From assembly GCA_016808115.1 (NCBI GenBank), contig JAEQBH010009499.1:39444-103443 (forward strand): a DNA stretch of 64,000 nt, read 5' to 3'. How positions within the stretch are numbered: position 1 is the first letter of the stretch; each line of letters opens with the position of its first letter. Position numbers and translations under genes: made by a program. The notes below the pieces were generated by a model. That model made no database searches, was not told the DNA's origin, and saw only the letters and a program-made list of their open reading frames with translations. This DNA is from Tetrastigma voinierianum (lineage: Eukaryota; Streptophyta; Magnoliopsida; Vitales; Vitaceae). Below are positions 12,358 through 24,770 of this stretch, in pieces.

Positions 12358-13155
12358 AGTAGGAACAATAATTCAATCAATCCAATTGGAATCCGATCAA
12401 TTGAAGGAATTGAGTCATTTGTCATTTGTCGATTTTAATCTATGTCTCTCTTGTTTAGATTATTGTAAAGGAACCATTGGTGTAGAAATTGATTGTAATC
12501 CCCAAAAAAAAGTAATCAAAGGAATATAAAGCTTATTATAAGATGTTACCACCTATTCTATGAAAAATGGAAATATATCGAAATACCTGTCACAAGTCCT
12601 TAATATTTATTTGTTAGGGTATGATTTCCAAAATATGACAGTTTGAATTTCAAGTCACTATATTGATTGGAAAAATATTGAATGAATTACTAATATTGCA
12701 TTATCACAAAACCAAAAAAAAAAATTATTATTTTAACTTCATAAACAAGATTACATTTACATAACAACAAAATAGACTATTTGTTCATATAAGAATGTAA
12801 AAGTCATTTGTAATACATAACACATAATAAAATGAGAATGGAACATTTAGCTTATTCTTGCTCTCGCCTAGAGCACATATATATGATCTTCTTGAAAATT
12901 TTCTCAATAATAATCCACACAAGTTATTAAAGTTTTCAGTTTAAGAAAATGAAACCAAATCGAAAAGCTTCGATTCTGGAGTCAGCATTCATTATCTCTC
13001 GATGTGATTTACCAATCAAATCCACTTTCAAACTCTACTTCTATTTCTGTGAAGACTCTAGTACTTACGTCGGTGTACATCTCTTCGATAATGAAAATCC
13101 ACATAATCTCGAGAGTTTTCGTAGTTTGAATCATTTCCAAATATCTCAACTTTGA
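12358..13155. repeat. Segmental duplication, copy 2 (RLP 3' end plus flank)
   Basis: This is the direct counterpart of 5872-6670, in the same orientation and about 6.5 kb apart. It carries the downstream flank of an RLP gene and, from about 12940 to 13155, the RLP C-terminal coding part on the minus strand. The homology stops at about 13155, so the LRR region of this copy has been lost. Confidence 0.7.
12940..13155 (-). pseudogene. RLP C-terminal fragment (second copy)
   Basis: The minus-strand translation in mixed frames gives EIFGNDSNYEN near 13150, then TRVFTEIEVEFESGFDW in the middle, the acidic segment and FDW that precede the transmembrane helix in LRR receptor-like proteins (usually following a GLCGxPL..C motif, here degraded). 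The LRR array and signal peptide are absent. It corresponds to 6470-6660 of the larger RLP pseudogene. Confidence 0.6.
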
Positions 13156-13159
13156 TTAC

Positions 13160-14520
13160 CTCAATTATCATCAGAGTAATTATTAAATATCTATACCCAT
13201 GATTAATATCGATTTATAATTTTTCTTGTTTTTAAATGATTCTTTAGTTATAATAAATAAATTTTTTCCAAATCCTCACCTACTTATTCCATTTTCAATT
13301 TCCCTATGTCATTATTTCATTTCTCATTCTAAAATAAATTAAAATAAATAAATGGCGATTTGATTAAAGACCTTTTGAAAGCTAAAATTTCATAGGGTGA
13401 CCATTTTTTCAAAATTTTGACTGTTACAGCCAAAAATACCCTTGTTTATTTTCTTTTGCAAATAACCTCCTCTTAAGAGATAATGTAAATACATGAAATG
13501 GAAAATGGGTATTTTCTCGTAATAAGTAATATAGGAAATGCTTTTCTAGTACATGACTTTGTTATAATGTAATAAACTATTCCATGAAATGTTAGTTTCA
13601 CAAGGGTACATTATTTAATATCTTCTAACAAAATATTTCTAAATAAATAGTACAAGTCCAAAATGTGCAAATGCATGCCACCCAATGGAGTAGACCAAAT
13701 CTAATATCCATTAACAACAGGCCTACATCTTGTGTAAAATGAGTGGACCACCATAAAGGCCCAAGCATGGTCCAAACCAATCTTTAAGCCTGGCCCATCC
13801 CAAACTTTGGCCTATTGATGGGCATCATCAATCAGCATTTTAACGGATGAAGATGCTCTTATTACAAATTAACGGTCAAAAAGATAAATCTAAGTAGTTG
13901 AAGAATTAATGGATGTCACATTCAGCTAATTTGTATCTTTTGTGAAGATCTTTGAAAAAATATATATATCCATGCTTTTAGTAATTATAAAGGGGTGTTG
14001 ATGTAGCATGTAAACCAATTTTGACTTTAAAATATTTGATTTCAGCTTGAAGTGATTTAAACCGTAAGATCAATGTGCCCCTCTTAGATGTTAGGGAAAT
14101 TCTATATAAATAATTAAAATTTATATGTTTCATATATTGTTTTCTATTCTTATGATCCATGAAGACGTGTTTGTATCTGAAATGGACTTATAAATATATC
14201 AAAAGTCTTGGCATATACTTGTTTGATTCTATCTATTTGGTTTTACAATCTTATGCGACATATCTCTATTTACGGGATAATTATGATTTTAACATCAATA
14301 ATTATGTAGCATATTTTAAAGTTATAAAGCTCTTGTATGATTTTGAGTTAATAATACAATCTTACATTCATCTAAAGGCTCTTATAACCAAAAAGCCAGC
14401 CAAAAGCTATGAGTAAATTAATCCATTAATTATTTTCCTATTTCCTTGTTATAAAAAATAATATGTGGTTGATAAACATCAACAAAATATTTTGGATTTG
14501 TATGGAGATTAATGCACCTA
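13160..14520. other. AT-rich spacer
   Basis: No gene is recognised. Bases around 13910-13970 resemble the GAAGATTGGTCTTGAAAAT-type block that recurs at 24770-35040 (see the diverged block series), but the match is short. Confidence 0.4.
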
Positions 14521-14938
14521 ATTAATCATAATATTAAGGTAAAATGGTTTCTGTTGATAGAGGTTATCCCACCTTGGTCATTGCTTCAGTAAGGGTTTTG
14601 GATAAAGTCTTAATTCAAGTTTATCCACTCCAAGTAAAGACAAAGCGATCATCCCAGGAAAAATTAGGCCAAATGTGCTGGTGGTATATGCCCACTGGAG
14701 AAAAGCTATTTTTCAACAAATTCAGCGGCTACTTGCCAGGCTTTCACAATCTTTGCAATAATTATAAAACTATATGAATAAAGCATAGTGAAGTAACACG
14801 CTAAAAATAACAATAAAAGAAGAAAAAATCTACCCTTGGCGGTAAAGAGATGGGATGGGTATAGCGGAATAGCCCCGATATCGAATACTTCTTAGAATGA
14901 ATAGCTACAGCGTAATATCACGAAAGTAAAAAGTAAAA

Positions 14939-14940
<2 letters not shown>

Positions 14941-14974
<34 letters not shown>
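14941..14974. repeat. (AT)n microsatellite
   Basis: An uninterrupted AT dinucleotide tract immediately before a block C copy of the diverged series. Confidence 0.9.
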
Positions 14975-14977
<3 letters not shown>

Positions 14978-15166
14978 ATTTGGAGAATCAAATTTCCTGA
15001 AATTTAGTGATTTTAGGTGACAAGCTAATATGGACTTCCAAGTACTTAAGTGACATAAAATTAGGTACTTGTTTTCATTTAATTTTACTACTTTGCTGGG
15101 GTCTTAGAAGTATGGAAGTGTTAGCGAATTTGTGTCTGCATAAAGTGGTTAAGCAGATAAAGAAAT

Positions 15167-18100
15167 TGTAAGGCAAGAAAATTCGATTTTAGGAAAAAAT
15201 ATTAAAATAATAATTTCGGTAAAAATCAAGGAATTTTTCTAGATGTCGGATAATGTGGTGGATTGGAATCATCTCTTGAATCAACTAAGCGCGTCGAATT
15301 TCGTCGAATTAGAACAGTCGAGAATTTGCAGCGTTTCGTGTGATGGTCTTGAAGTAAAGCAATATGATGTGACAAAGTCACCCATGCAAATCTACATTAA
15401 GTGGCCAACGTGTGTCATTGAGTAGAGAGGATGGAAATGGACCAGTGAGATAGTTGCCAAATGTCGAAAATCAGAGCTTAGAGACATGATTGGTATTATT
15501 TGATTTGTAAATGATAATAGGACGAAATAGCGAATAGTGATCATCTTCATTCTTCAAAAGAAAAGACCAAACGTGAAAGGAGGAAGGAAGCACAGTGAGC
15601 TGAGTTTAGTTTTTAGTGAAGTGTGAAACCTGCAAGATGAGACGTCGGATAAGTGAATCATGGTGAGAGGAAAGTTGTTCCTACCTTGGCGAGGCAGCCA
15701 ACGTAGGCACCAGGTTTCTCGGAGTTTCGACAAACTCCAGTGAGGTGTGGGTTTTTATCACTCTTGGAGTTCTGGCTTTGTTTAAGTGTTTTGTGGGATG
15801 ATTAGTTGATTTGAGGCTGTGAGGGTCGTTGTTCGATCCAAGCAGGGCCAGAATTGTTGGAATTTTGAAGCCCATTTGGATGATCCCAGTGGTGTGTTAG
15901 GTACATTTTGGAGTGTTTGTTTCATAAATTATGAAATAAATTGTGTTAAATTAACGTATGAGGCGGAAATGGCGGTGGATTTATAACCCCATGAAATTAG
16001 AAGCCGATGATTGGGTGATTAGCGTGAGCAGTAGCAAGGGTTTCTTGTTCACGTGAATAGTATTCACTAAATATTTTGTGAGAAAATGTAGTAGCCCCGA
16101 GCAGGGGTCCGTTGACTACCTGCGATCAGCCTACGAATACAAATTAGATGATGGTTACCGGCGTCACTTGAATCGGGGCGAGTCTCAGCTTTGTAGGGGC
16201 TGCCACGAATCTGATGCGCAAGTATCTGGCAGCCACGAAACGGTCCGATATAATCTGACATGAATGAATGCCTGCTTGACTCGTAGTAAATCTTCGTAAG
16301 TCGAAATATGCAGCTATTCTCCAATTATCTCAGATAATTGATAGTTGATTCTGTTTTATACAAACATATATTAACATCTAAGTCCCCAATACATGTTATG
16401 TCCAAAAATAATCAAAATCCTTGAGCTAGCGAAATGAATTTTCTTCTCGGCGCTCTGTACACAGAAAATATAATCCCTCGACGGGGTGGCTAAAGCCGAT
16501 AGTGGAATCATCCTAAATGGGTTCTCTCCGCTTTTAAAAAGTGCATGTCTGATGCTTTCTAAAGTAAACACACGCTCAAGTAATCGTGATCGCAGATATC
16601 TACTTGGTCACCCCATATCACGAGTCATCGCAGAATAAACCATGACTGCCTAAGCCATGTATGAAAATAATCATTTTTAACAAAACTTTTGTTCTTCCGA
16701 AAATATACTACGAAAATATTCGAGGTACAAATATAGGACTACCCTCGAGGTGAATTGGTTAGTGAGCTTTCGAAGCTTGATGCGCCGTCTCATCAAAGCC
16801 AGTCTGTTGGCCCATCTCGACTGATTACCGAATATCATCATGTAAGAAGAATTCCTTTATAGCCATATCCGTTTTTACAAAAATACTTGATAAATGCGCT
16901 CGCATATAATTCGGTACGGTGCATATGAAAATGCATTATGTCGTTTTGAAATCGTTTACATGATATGTCAATATGCATATTTTCAATCAACTACAATTAC
17001 ACGCATGTAATTCCTGCGTAATCATCCCCCTTGATTTGGCTCAATTGAGCAAATCGCCAATCATCTCGATGGCTTACAAACTGAATTTAATTCCAAGTAA
17101 TTGCGTCATTGTACTAACACATTATAATAATGTCTTCGCACTTATGCATTTTACGCATACGAGCCATTCCACTGAATGTTAAATGCGAAACAAATGGACA
17201 TTTATGGTCCATTTCATACAAATGAATTTGTTTTACGGTCAGCAGAAAGCAGTGGAATTTTGTCCTGACGACCACTCTACATCGGTTCCTCTTAGTGGAA
17301 TGATTCATTCCCATTTCCGGTCTACCTCACCCCGAAATGAATTTGTGCATAAATTCCATAATGACCCACGGCAGTTTACGGAGGTTCAAGGTATCAAAAA
17401 TTCACAAGCAATTCCACAGTTCGGTCCGTGTTTTGGGACCGATCCTCCTGACCCATTCCGGCCTTTGTCCATATCAATACATGATTTAAAGCAAATTTCA
17501 TGAATTTAAAACACCCGAGCAACGTAGCGACCCTTTGTTTCTAAGTGGGTTTGATAAATTCAAACGGTCGGTCCCAAGTTTTGGGACCGATCCGTAACCC
17601 TCTGCGGCCTCAGACAAACCAGCAGCTGAAAAGCAGCAAAATGGGAATAAAGCACTTAGTGGGAGAAACCCTACCTCTTGGGTTGTCAAGGCTTCGCAAA
17701 TCAGGAGTCCACGCGTATTGGCACGCTCAACGTAGAACATTTTCCTTCTTGCTCGGTCGGAAATCCTTGGTCGGGTGCGGGATCTTAGAGAGAGAAGGCG
17801 TTCTCCGCTAGAAGAAAAACTCCATTTTTGATTTCTCCACCTACTGCATCCTCCTTTCACGTTTTCCCCCTTGTTTAAGTGGAGAAGATGATGTCTTCAC
17901 TCCAAGTCTGAGTTGCCTCCATTCTTTGACTTTACCGGCCCATTTCTGCGTGGTGATGTAGTAGTGTATTTCGATAAGTGCCATGTGTCCTCATGAGGAA
18001 CATGGGAATTGTTGGTGTTGGTCCGCCACGTGCGACCCATTATCTTCTTAATGTGTCATCAGAGCCTTGCCTTTCGAAACGTGAAATCTGACATCTCGAA

Positions 18101-19021
18101 TTAACGAAATTCGTGGTAAACTGGAGCCGTGGGAGCGATTCCAGCGGTGAAGTCCATTTCGTCATCCAGAGATCTGAAAAATTTCATATTTTTACGGGAA
18201 TACGATTTTACCGCACGAGAAAAATTGGATTTTCGGGGTTTCACAAAATGTCTTGGTCGAGTAATTGAATTGAATTGCTTTCGTGTTTGTTAATTAGCCC
18301 ATACAAGCGCTAATTTTGGTGTAATGGATTGATAATTTATATAACATGATGTTGTGATTTAAATTATGTAAATATACGTGATGATATATTTGCGTATGTT
18401 ATATGGTGTTTGAAATTAGCGATCGTTACCGTATACAACGGGTAACTAAATTTGGTGTAACAACGTGTGTGTTGTATTGCCTTTTGCTTGAAAACGTTTT
18501 GGTCATAATGAAAAGTAATTATTTTTAATCTGTCGACGTGAGTGTGAGAGTCGATGTGAGGGGCTCGGGACATGGGTTAGTCATGTAGACATTCCAAGTA
18601 GGATCAATTTACTTGAGTGTGTGTTTACTTTGGATCATTGCGTATGCAACTTGGGTGGGAGTGGCAGATTTAGGGTGATTGTTTCTTGAGCGGCAACTCG
18701 CCACAATGGGGAATATTATTTGGTGCGAGAAGCGTACGTGAGAGCGTGGCTCACTTTAGAGACGATTTTGAAGAAAGTCGGGTTGTGGCTTGATGTTTTG
18801 GGATAATATGTATTAAATTTAAAATTTTAATATGTATTTGTATTAAAGTAATGTATAGCTTTCTTGAGCAATGTAATATATTGGTTGAATTGATTTGGAT
18901 GAGTAGGACATGTAGGCCCAAGTGGCAAAATTACTCATGTGTGTGTCTCGAGATATGAGAAGTATAGATTTTCCGCAGGTTGACAGATTGTCAACGGACC
19001 CCCCGGGAATGGGGCGTCACA
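15167..19021 (+). mobile_element. Large solo-type LTR (copy 1), split by a nested LTR
   Basis: The plus-strand LTR begins TGTAAGGCAAGAAAATTCG at 15167 and ends ..GAATGGGGCGTCACA at 19021. It is interrupted at 16087-18243 by another LTR of the same family in opposite orientation. The two outer pieces (15167-16086 and 18244-19021, together about 1.7 kb) are collinear with copy 2 at 19192. Shared landmarks are TTTCGGTAAAAATC, TTTTTCTAGAT.TCGGAT, CGTCGAATTAG, GTGAATAGT, GTGTTTGTTA..GGCCCATG, GCGGGTTGTGGCTT and ATATGTATTAAA. No internal retroviral genes are present, so it looks like a solo LTR formed by recombination. Terminal repeats flanking the insertion are weak, which suggests age. Confidence 0.6.
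16087..18243 (-). mobile_element. Nested solo-type LTR, opposite orientation
   Basis: Its minus-strand 5' end (TGAAACCCCGAAAATCC from 18243) matches the start of the plus-strand copies (TGTAAAACCCGAGAAAATT at 19192), and GTCAACGGACCCC near its other end matches bases 18990-19003 of copy 1. The element runs from TG (16087) to CA (18243) on the plus strand and is flanked by GAAAA (16082-16086) and CAAAA (18244-18248), which I read as a slightly decayed 5-bp target duplication. It is about 2.16 kb with no gag or pol. The interruption of a homologous LTR makes the boundaries unusually clear. Confidence 0.65.
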
Positions 19022-19191
19022 AAAACCAATAAACAAATAATAAAACTAAAATAATATAGAGTAAAGGAGAAATACATCAAAGTAGAAACTTGATCTTGTA
19101 AATTGCAATTTTAAAACAATTAGTTTCACCATTTTGTGTTTTAAGATTTCGAAGGTGTATGTCTCTTAGGATAAAATGGTTATCGAATAAC

Positions 19192-20800
19192 TGTAAAACC
19201 CGAGAAAATTCTAATTTTTTGAAAAATGGTAAAATTGTCATTTCGGTAAAAATCCAAAATTTTTCTAGATCTCGGATGATGAAACGAACTTCACCGTTGG
19301 AATCGTCTCGCGAAATCTAGCTATCACGTCGAATTAGGACAATCGAGATTTCACATTCAGGCACGGTGTCGGGTGCCGTAAAATGGTTTGAGAGGCGTGG
19401 CGATGTAATGAAAGTCGCTGCTACGTATGCATGTGACACATGTTGCATGAGTAGAGAGATGATGAGATGGATGGCATAGATTGTGCCAAGTGTCGAAAAT
19501 CAAGATGAAGGGACATGGAAGGAATTTTGGAAATGTTAAATGAATAAATACAAAATGGGAATGAGTAAATGCTTACGTACTGAAAGCCAACATGCGGGAG
19601 GTACGGTGGGCGTGGGATTTGTGATTTTGAGAAAGGCTCGCCTCTAGATTTGTGGTGTGTCGGACCGTCGGTTGACGGACGAAACGAGTCGATTCTGTGG
19701 CGAGGGCTACGCTTGGACAGATTTGGCGAGTTCGAGCAACTCCTAGAGAGTAAGATCTTTTCCTAACGTATTCTTTGGCTAAGAGCCATGTAAATGGTTA
19801 GGGGATGTTAGGACTTGGATTAATGGGTGTTTTGGTCTCAAAACATTTGGTAAATTGGAGAAAATCCCGTTTTTGTGGTAGTGAACGAGTGCCAACCTAA
19901 GGATTTCCTTTGCTCATGTGAATAGTGACATGATTTTTGGTGTGATTTTTATGATGTTGAGTGATTCAAAATGAATTGCTTGTGTTTGTTAGTGGCCCAT
20001 GTGAGCTAATTTTGGTGTTATTAGTTGTGAATTTGCGCCGCTGATTTATGTGAATTAATTATGTTAGTATATACATATTTTTATATTAGCATGAGTTTGT
20101 TGGGATTGGAATCGTAAATTCGTATGCATTAAGTGCTAGAATATTAGGGAGTGAGTCGTAGCGTGAAAGAAAGCGAACCGAATGTTTGAGAAAGGAATTT
20201 GGCGGAGTTTCCAGAAGATTGCGCGGAGAGTCGTCAAACCAGTCGAGCGGATGAGGGCCAATATTTGTTTGAACATTATCCTGTGATTAAGCCTCGGAGG
20301 ATAGTCCGATATTTCACCAAAATTCGGTAGTAAGTTTTTCGAGAACGAACTTTGTTTTGAAAGCTGGATCTTTGCTAGCGTCGGCAGGCGTATGTGAGGT
20401 GGTGAAGCTTCGGACACATCGGATGTCATCAGGCGTTCGGTGTAGGTAAATCTGTTCGCTGGATATGGGTGTTATTAAATCAGCGTATGCGGCTTAGATG
20501 GGAAGTAGCACGTAGGAAAATTATCGCTCTCTGCGGGGCACTGCACTGTCGAGGATCCTCATTGGAAGTACGGGGTGTCTACTGAAGGATGATGTGTTCA
20601 CATTAGAGGCCAGCGTTTAGAAGAAGCGGGTTGTGGCTTTGGTAGAGACTTTTTGTATAGCATGTATTAAGAAATGGTACATTTTAATATATGTGGATTA
20701 AAGTGATTTATTAACTTTTGAACTATTGTATATAGTTGATGTGTTTGTGGGTATTAATGCGGGGGCTAGTGGCCATTGGCCACTATGAGATACTGAATTC
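19192..20800 (+). mobile_element. Large LTR copy 2
   Basis: It starts TGTAAAACCCGAGAAAATT at 19192 and is collinear with copy 1: TTTCGGTAAAAATCC, TAGATCTCGGATGATG, GAACTTCACCGTTGGAATCG, CGTCGAATTAGGACAATCG, CATGTGAATAGTGACATG, TTGTGTTTGTTAGTGGCCCA, GCGGGTTGTGGCTT and CATGTATTAAG. The expected 3' end with GTCAACGGACCCC is missing; homology fades after about 20760, where a 17-base near-perfect palindrome occurs. I take it as 3'-truncated. Confidence 0.55.
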
Positions 20801-22550
20801 TGGGTTTCCATGAATAGTAAATTTCGTTTTCGATTAGTTAGGTAAATGATTAGAAACAGTCAAATGAATAGTAATTTTCGAAAAAAACAAGCCCCAAAAA
20901 TAAAAATAAAAATGTTCATAATAATGTATTGAGTCTAAAGAAGCTGAAATAGATTAAAACGAAATTATGTTAAGGGGTGAAAATGCAATTTTTCTGAAAA
21001 ATGGCCAACGGTAATTTATCTAGCGAAAAATCTGAAATTTTAAGATCTCGAATAGCCGAAGCGGATTTATTTTCAGTTCATCTGCGAAATCTAGTTGATC
21101 AAATTTGTTGGTCAGGGCGAGTCGATTTTCCCTTGAAATTCGAGGCGACGGGCGTCAGTGGACCTCAGCGAGATTTTTAGAAAAATCCAATAATGTTAAA
21201 AGAATTTCCATTTAAGATAGATGAAATGGCGGGGCCGAAATAAATTGTTTAGGAACAAAAACGGAACAGAAGAAGTGTGACATGTGTATTGTGACGTGAA
21301 TGACCCGCGTCATCCCTGTATTATAAATATCACAAAAAATGCAAAAATTCGTTTGGTCTCATTGACGAAGTAAGAGAGGTAAGAGAGAAGAAACAAAAAA
21401 GCAATCTTCTCTTGATTTCATAGGATTCGTGTTCGAGCTTCGGCGATGAAATTAAAGTTGATCGACGACGAGGTTACTGCGTGGGTACCGAATCTGGTCG
21501 CAAGGTCAAGGTTCGGGTTTCGGAAGCGAAAATGTGGTGTCCGTGAAGTGCATGCATTTGAAGTGGGGTTTTTACTGCTCGGGTTAATTTACGTTTAAGG
21601 CGTGTGTGACTCAGAAGATGCTATCCGGGTTTTTCTAGGCCCATGTGATGTGCCACATAACAGCCGTCAACACCATCCGGTGGGTGATTAATTGTTATTA
21701 CCCTTACCCTTAAAAATGCCAAAGAAATTTAAGGAGTGATGGAGAGCATTCTTTCGGCAAAATGGGTGATCAAATTATTCAATTTGAACCAAAAATAATT
21801 CAAAGGGCTATGTTGAGACGGTTCACAGTTGTTTAATAAAGTAATCTAATTGTTTAGGATATATCTTGAGTTTTGATGATCCGGTTGGGTGATTCCGAGT
21901 TGGATAAGAACCCTAGGCAAGTATCTCAAATGAGTACAAAGAAAAGTGTCAAATTATGGATTAAGGCCCCTGAAATCAGGTATCACATCTTTTGTTTTTC
22001 TAGTGTAAGCAGAGTAAATTGACTAATTTAGATAGAAAAGGCTATAACCTAACCGTCCGAACTCCGTTTTGGGTGTTCTTAGACTCTATGGAAAGCCCAT
22101 TGAGTAAAGATTCCAACCATATTCCTGTATATGACATTGGAGGAACAGAACGTGACTTAAAATTTATGGTTGCACCAAGTGTGCAGGTTGCTTGGTTATG
22201 TAGATATGAATAATTTGGGTTTGGCGCGTCATTCTCATAGCTGTTGTAGGCTATTGTATGGGGTAGTAATTTCCTTGAGTTAGCATAAGAAAATCATGAG
22301 AAAAAAAGAGTTGATTCAATTGATTTTAATCAATTAGAGTAGGTCAAATGTAAGGGTTCTTTGGAAAGTATAGTATAGTTAATGGTTTAAATTGGAACAA
22401 GTTTAAAGGTATGGATGTTAATGGATTTTATGGATAATGTGACTTGTAGGAGAAGGTGATAAAGAGACAAGGTGGAAATTTGAAGGTTTATTTAAAGGAA
22501 GAAAAAGGACTTAAATAACTAAGGTGAGGAAAATGTAAATCATTTATGAA

Positions 22551-22558
22551 TATATATA

Positions 22559-22614
<56 letters not shown>

Positions 22615-22618
22615 TATT
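22551..22618. repeat. (TA)n microsatellite
   Basis: About 30 TA units, lightly interrupted, inside the divergent LTR-like copy 3. Confidence 0.9.
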
Positions 22619-22987
22619 AATGTTTACCAATGTATATGTATATGTTTCATATCTATGTTATAAAATGTTCAAATGAAAAGAAATGTGGTTTTCTTGACTT
22701 TAAATTATGTTGAGAAAATATGAAATGATTATGGTTTCCATAGTTTTATAAATTATGATTTATAGTTTCCATATGAGCGAAATGTTTATGAGATGTATAT
22801 TTTTATATATACATGTTTATATGAAAATATTTGAATCATGGTTACCACATGTTACAAATAAAGTTTAAGAGAATCGGCTAAAATACTTTACGCGTGCATG
22901 GTACATAGAAATAGTTAGGATTTTTTTAGAGGAAGGGAGGAAGAGTGATCACGTATTTAAAGTACTGCGTGAATCTGAAAAGAAAGC

Positions 22988-23165
22988 GCGATTTATCTGA
23001 GGTTCCTTTTTGGGTCATCGGTGATCGTAAGACTGTTTCCTTGTAGGTTCTTTCATGGGTCAGCAGTGGTTAACGGTAGGGCACGATTTCTCGAAGGTTC
23101 CTTTTTGGGCCATCGGTGTCGTAAGGCATTTCAGCGGAGAGTTCTTTCATGGACAATGGTGGTTA
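22988..23165. repeat. Two-copy tandem repeat, unit about 90 bp
   Basis: Both units contain GCGCGATTTATCTGA / GCACGATTTCTCGAA, then GGTTCCTTTTTGGGTCATCGG / GGTTCCTTTTTGGGCCATCGG, then GTTCTTTCATGG and GTGGTTAA. It lies within LTR-like copy 3. Confidence 0.75.
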
Positions 23166-24180
23166 AGTAGGCGGGTTCCATTGGATATGACCAGATTCAA
23201 AAGGAAAAGAAAGTATTGAAAGATATGTTGATACAATTGTTTACATTGTATTTGAACTATATGGAAAGAAAGTAAAGTAAATGTTTATAGAAATGAGATC
23301 TACCTGTCTGATTGTTTCTGCGTTGTATTTGAATAGAATGGAAAGAATTGTATTTGAATAGAAAGGGAAAAGAATGCAAAGTAAATGTTTATGGAAATGA
23401 GATCTCTATCTGATTATTTTACATATTGTATTTGGTATATCTGAAACATTATTTTCCTATGGTGTACTCTCATGAGCTCCTTAGCTCACCCTTTTCCAAA
23501 TGTTTCATAAATTTTTGAGGCGGTAGCGTGGAGTTCGAGCATCCTCAAGACGGTGACACTCCGCCTCACATGACGACAACCTTTTTGAAAATGTATAGTT
23601 TTTATTTTAAATAACTACTTGTACACCTTTATTTTGTAATGTATATAGGTTTTAAAAGAAGAAAATGATTTTAAAGTTTGATTTGAAATTGGTTGTGGTG
23701 GACTTGATGTCGATTGTTGGATGTGGAGTAAATTAGGATTGTTTTATTACGGTGTTGTAAGAATTGGGACATATCAGAAAAGCAGAGAGGAAACTCTTCT
23801 TAGATTTTCTATAAAGTTTAATGTTTAAAAAAAATATTTGTCCACCATGTTTGTAAGATTTTAATGGAAGCGTAATTGTATAAATGGATTAGGCTCATAG
23901 TTCACTTTTAAAAAGTTTAAAAAGAAATGAAAGGTTTTTTTTTTCCGAATCAGTAGGAGTGTGGGGTCCCAGAGTTAGGAAAGGAAACTGGGTTGAGGCC
24001 TTCAATTTTACTCCCCATGGACCCTATGTGGTCATTGGGTGTTAGGACGGGTTTTTATCTGTCGGTAGAGCTCCGTGCAAAGGCTGATTTTCATGAGTGG
24101 TGTCGGGTTCCCCGACATCCACAAGTATTCCGTGAGTTGACGGGTTATCAACGAGACACCAGGTTTGGGGGCATCGCAAT

Positions 24181-24770
24181 AAGCCCAGCAAAAGCAACTT
24201 TCTTTATTCAGAAGCCAGACTAAAAGCGGTTTAATCTATCTCGAATGGAAAGAAGGCGGAAGGGTAACTTGAGACTCATGGAAACTTTTTTGATCTTCTA
24301 TCCTGAAAGACACAACACCCCTTATAAAGAGGAGAGACTTGGCTAGCGCATTGGAATCTCACCGAGTTTAGCTTCCCTATCTACCATTTGAATGAAGTAA
24401 TAATTTCATTCCTTTGAATTTTGAACCTTTACTAATTCCATTATTTTTAAATAGAAAGTTATGAGACAAATAAAAACTCGATTAGTGTATAATGCTCTTA
24501 GGTGTTGCTACATGACACCAATTGTAAAAAGTCACCATAATTTTATAAGAGTAGTGATTTTTTAGGCGGAGTTCTGAGGAGGAAGAAAGTGGGTAGTGAG
24601 TATTTTATGTCGTTTAAACTTTTCGCTTTAAGTTTACATAAAACTTTCTATTTTGGAAATGGTGTCCCGACACCATGATTGTCGCTGACATTCCTTCCTT
24701 CAAATTTGTATTATTCTATGCTTTGTTGCATAAATCGAACACAATTAGTAGTGTTAACATTTGAAGAATC
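24181..24770. other. Spacer after the LTR cluster
   Basis: No gene is recognised. The diverged block series resumes at about 24770 with a block E copy, which marks the 3' side of the LTR insertions. Confidence 0.4.

Larger units (their letters stand above)
20975..24180 (+). mobile_element. Large LTR-like copy 3, divergent
   Basis: Bases 20975-21170 again show the family's 5' pattern (GCAATTTTTCTGAAAAATGG, GCGAAAAATC, AGATCTCGAATAGCCGAAGCG, CTGCGAAATCTAG, AGGGCGAGTCGATT). The stretch near 24120-24178 (GACGGGTTATCAACGAGACACCAGG..GGGGGCATCGCA) resembles the 3' ends of the other copies. The middle differs and holds a long (TA)n tract at 22551-22618 and a two-copy tandem repeat at about 22988-23165, so this may be a related subfamily or two merged fragments. 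No gag or pol motif is seen. Confidence 0.4.
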
